Shown in pieces: positions 61,421 through 64,000 of a stretch of DNA of 64,000 nucleotides. The first letter of the stretch is position 1, and every line of letters begins with the position of its first letter. Both the position numbers and the translations under genes were made by a program. The DNA comes from Aminobacter aminovorans (lineage in GTDB: Bacteria > Pseudomonadota > Alphaproteobacteria > Rhizobiales > Rhizobiaceae). The stretch covers positions 434,001-498,000 of the forward strand of contig NZ_UFSM01000001.1 in the NCBI RefSeq assembly GCF_900445235.1, written 5' to 3'. Below the pieces are notes generated by a model. It was not told the DNA's origin. It saw nothing but the letters and a program-made list of their open reading frames with translations, and did not search any database.

Positions 61421-62299
61421 ATGGACGACATGGCGGACACTGTTTCGGAGGCACTGCCACGGGATTTCGAGGCGCTGAGGGCGCTGATCCTCGACCGCAG
61501 GGAAAGCCTGCCCAAGCGCATCGCCCAGGTGGCGGCCTATGCGCTCGACAATCCCGACGAGATCGCCTTCGGCACTGCCGCCAGCATCGCCAGTTCCGCC
61601 GGCGTGCAGCCCTCGACGCTGATCCGCTTTGCCCAGCATCTCGGCTATGACGGCTTCACCAGCCTGCAGCAGGTTTTCCGCGAGCGACTGCGCGAGCGCA
61701 CGACGTCCTACGAAGAGCGGCTGACCGTGGTGCGCGGGGATGCCGACGACGGCACCAGCAATCGTCGCATCGTCGATGGTTTCCTGGCAGCGGCCAGCAA
61801 GTCTATCGACGTGATGTCGCGCAACATCGACGACGAGACGCTTGACCGGGCTATCGATCTCCTCAACGGCGCCGAGACGATCTACATCCTGGCCCGCCGC
61901 CGCTCCTACCCGGTCGCCAGCTACATCGCCTATGCGCTGGGCAAGCTCGGCGTGCGCAGCCATTTGATCGAATCCGCCTCGGGGCTGAGCCCGGAGATCA
62001 TTTCCTTCGCCACACCGAAAGATGCCGTCATCGCCATCAGCTTCTCGCCCTATGCCTCGGCAACCGTCGAGGAGGCGCGGGTACTATCGGCAAACGGCGT
62101 GCCTGTCGTGGCGATCACCGACAGCGCGTTTTCGCCCTTGGCGCAGTTTGCCAAGGTGTGGTTCGAGGTGGCCGAAGCCGATTTCGGCGGCTTCCGCTCG
62201 CTTGCCGCCACCATGGCGCTGGCGATGGGCCTGACCGTCGGCGTGGCGGAGCTGCGACGCGGCCGCAAGGGCCGGAAATCGGCCAATTCCAAGGCTTGA
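61421..62299 (+). CDS. RpiR/MurR family regulator with SIS domain
   Basis: The 292-residue product has an N-terminal HTH_6 domain (RIAQVAAYALDNPDEIAFGT, SAGVQPSTLIRFAQHLGYDG) and a C-terminal SIS sugar-phosphate domain (GAETIYILARRRSYPVASYI, DAVIAISFSPYASATVEEAR). It likely senses a sugar phosphate and represses or activates the divergent dehydrogenase. ATG 61421 has a GGAGGCGGA site; upstream frames read into the intergenic gap. Length fits the family. Confidence 0.87.
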   Translation: MDDMADTVSEALPRDFEALRALILDRRESLPKRIAQVAAYALDNPDEIAFGTAASIASSAGVQPSTLIRFAQHLGYDGFTSLQQVFRERLRERTTSYEERLTVVRGDADDGTSNRRIVDGFLAAASKSIDVMSRNIDDETLDRAIDLLNGAETIYILARRRSYPVASYIAYALGKLGVRSHLIESASGLSPEIISFATPKDAVIAISFSPYASATVEEARVLSANGVPVVAITDSAFSPLAQFAKVWFEVAEADFGGFRSLAATMALAMGLTVGVAELRRGRKGRKSANSKA

Positions 62300-62440
62300 A
62301 ACCGCGCCTGCACTGCACGACATGCATGGCAGCTGCCCGCTGTCGTCATGCCAGATACCTGCTCAGGCGAAAAATGGTTGACGCAAGGGCGATAGTGGCT
62401 CAATCCCACTGTTAGCCATCTATTGTATGAGAGAGCCCCC

Positions 62441-64000
62441 ATGCCTGCTTATCGTTCGCGCACCACCACCCACGGCCGCAACATGGCGGGTGCCCGTGGC
62501 CTTTGGCGCGCCACCGGCATGAAAGACACCGATTTCGGCAAGCCGATCATTGCTGTCGTAAACTCCTTCACCCAGTTCGTGCCCGGTCACGTGCACCTGA
62601 AGGACCTCGGTCAGCTGGTCGCCCGCGAGATCGAGGCCGCCGGCGGCGTGGCCAAGGAATTCAACACCATCGCCGTCGACGACGGCATCGCCATGGGCCA
62701 TGACGGCATGCTCTATTCGCTGCCGAGCCGCGAGATCATCGCCGACAGCGTCGAATACATGGTCAACGCGCATTGTGCCGACGCCATGGTCTGCATCTCG
62801 AACTGCGACAAGATCACGCCCGGCATGCTGATGGCAGCGATGCGCCTCAACATCCCGGCGGTGTTCGTCTCGGGCGGCCCGATGGAAGCCGGCAAGGTGG
62901 TGCTCGGCGGCAAGAACGTCGCGCTCGACCTGGTCGACGCGATGGTCGCCGCCGCCGACGACAAGGTTTCGGACGAAGACGTCAAGATCATCGAGCGTTC
63001 GGCCTGCCCGACCTGCGGCTCGTGCTCGGGCATGTTCACCGCCAATTCGATGAACTGCCTGACCGAAGCGCTTGGCCTGTCGCTGCCCGGCAACGGCTCG
63101 ACGCTGGCGACCCATGCCGACCGCAAGCGCCTTTTCGTCGAGGCCGGCCACCTGATCGTCGACCTCGCCCAGCGCTATTACGAACAGAATGACGAGAGCG
63201 TGCTGCCGCGCTCCATCGCCTCGAAGGGGGCATTCGAAAACGCCATGGCGCTCGACATCGCCATGGGCGGGTCGACCAACACGGTGCTGCATATCCTGGC
63301 CACGGCCCATGAAGGCGAGATCGACTTCGACCAGGACGACATCGACGCGCTGTCGCGCAAGGTGCCGGTGCTGTGCAAGGTCGCGCCGGCAAAGTCGGAC
63401 GTGCACATGGAAGATGTGCATCGCGCCGGCGGCATTTTTGCCATCCTCGGCCAGCTCGACAAAGCCGGCCTGCTCAACCGCGACCTGCCGACCGTGCATA
63501 CCGCGACGATCGGCGAAGCCATCGATCATTGGGATACGTCGCGGACCAAGAGCCAGGCGGTGCGCGACTTCTACCTCGCCGCCCCCGGCGGCGTGCCGAC
63601 GCAGACAGCCTTCAGCCAGGACCGGCGCTGGGACGATCTCGACCTCGACCGCGAAAAGGGCGTCATCCGCTCGGCCGAACATGCCTTCTCCAAGGACGGC
63701 GGCCTCGCCATACTCAAGGGCAACATCGCGCGCGACGGCTGCGTGGTGAAGACAGCCGGCGTCGACGAGTCGATCCTGAAATTCTCGGGCCCTGCCCGCG
63801 TCTTTGAAAGCCAGGACGCCTCGGTCAAGGCGATCCTTGGCAACGAGATCAAAGCCGGCGACGTGGTGGTGATCCGCTACGAGGGCCCGAAGGGCGGCCC
63901 CGGCATGCAGGAAATGCTCTACCCGACCAGCTACCTCAAGTCGAAGGGCCTGGGCAAAGCCTGCGCACTGCTGACCGACGGCCGCTTCTCCGGCGGCACA
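62441..64000 (+). CDS. ilvD: Dihydroxy-acid dehydratase, 3' end outside window
   Basis: The open frame from ATG 62441 to the window end gives 520 codons without a stop. It has the IlvD/EDD signatures: [60 protein letters not shown] (Fe-S Cys ligands) and [12 protein letters not shown] near the end. It makes branched-chain keto acids from dihydroxy acids in valine and isoleucine synthesis. About 90-100 C-terminal residues lie beyond the window, judging from the usual 610-620. GAGAG lies before the ATG. Confidence 0.95.
   Translation, partial: MPAYRSRTTTHGRNMAGARGLWRATGMKDTDFGKPIIAVVNSFTQFVPGHVHLKDLGQLVAREIEAAGGVAKEFNTIAVDDGIAMGHDGMLYSLPSREIIADSVEYMVNAHCADAMVCISNCDKITPGMLMAAMRLNIPAVFVSGGPMEAGKVVLGGKNVALDLVDAMVAAADDKVSDEDVKIIERSACPTCGSCSGMFTANSMNCLTEALGLSLPGNGSTLATHADRKRLFVEAGHLIVDLAQRYYEQNDESVLPRSIASKGAFENAMALDIAMGGSTNTVLHILATAHEGEIDFDQDDIDALSRKVPVLCKVAPAKSDVHMEDVHRAGGIFAILGQLDKAGLLNRDLPTVHTATIGEAIDHWDTSRTKSQAVRDFYLAAPGGVPTQTAFSQDRRWDDLDLDREKGVIRSAEHAFSKDGGLAILKGNIARDGCVVKTAGVDESILKFSGPARVFESQDASVKAILGNEIKAGDVVVIRYEGPKGGPGMQEMLYPTSYLKSKGLGKACALLTDGRFSGGT

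Noticed and set aside
1..64000. CRISPR arrays, tRNA or rRNA genes, complete insertion sequences, prophage
   Set aside because: No regularly spaced direct repeats of CRISPR type, no cloverleaf with a T-loop GGTTCRANTCC, and no transposase or phage structural gene were found on reading.

Overview
The window looks like chromosomal DNA of an alphaproteobacterium of the order Rhizobiales, most like Mesorhizobium, Aminobacter or another Phyllobacteriaceae genus. The grounds are the high GC content, the ActS/ActR (RegB/RegA) redox pair, a malic enzyme fused to a phosphotransacetylase domain, MmcB, GlnD next to MurJ, and several near-identical 47-bp imperfect palindromes of a kind I recall as common in rhizobial intergenic DNA. 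No rRNA, tRNA, CRISPR array, complete insertion sequence or prophage was seen.

Layout. 1-4144: an iron-linked run with the bacterioferritin 3' end, a di-haem DUF1111 protein, an imelysin and a Tat-exported DUF1513 protein. 4157-16329: housekeeping and small enzyme genes (phnN, prfC, an AlkC-like alkylation-repair protein, VOC and DUF1801 proteins, AraC, glutamine amidotransferase, Lrp, dut, HAD phosphatase, a PEP mutase-like protein, EI24/CysZ-like protein, PfkB/adenosine kinase). 16330-19066: a small accessory island of lower GC with a divergent DUF2971/DUF4917 pair, enclosed by inverted copies of a GC-rich repeat. 19067-24217: maeB and mutS, divergent. 24249-34501: an accessory region rich in regulators (three AraC, two TetR, a small HTH protein) and small enzymes. 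34675-39016: a GGDEF-EAL protein, a small secreted protein, an aldo/keto reductase, a TonB-receptor remnant and a tiny membrane peptide. 39045-41531: a copper P-type ATPase with a CueR/MerR-type promoter. 41667-50227: a GT10 glycosyltransferase, glnD, murJ, an acyltransferase remnant and a three-gene sugar-epimerase/oxidoreductase/GT2 cassette. 50309-59048: trpS, a universal stress protein, a NifU-type Fe-S carrier, an L,D-transpeptidase, mmcB, actR-actS and hrpB. 59287-64000: an unknown membrane protein, a Gfo/Idh/MocA dehydrogenase divergent from an RpiR regulator, and ilvD, which runs off the end.

How the parts work together. The first operon probably handles iron uptake and storage. A possible Irr box before the nifU-type gene would tie Fe-S assembly to iron status. 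copA plus its promoter form a copper-efflux unit whose regulator must lie elsewhere. ActS/ActR is a global redox system. The cassette at 47909-50227, and perhaps the GT10 gene, probably decorate a surface glycan.

The best candidates for something undescribed are (i) the DUF4917/DUF2971 island, where the DUF4917 protein carries motifs reminiscent of SIR2/AbiH-type nucleotide-binding defence proteins; (ii) the HTH plus Clp-N-domain pair, with two strong palindromes in an apparently leaderless promoter; and (iii) a 25-residue membrane peptide encoded directly downstream of copA. All functional calls come from reading protein motifs by eye; no database search was run.
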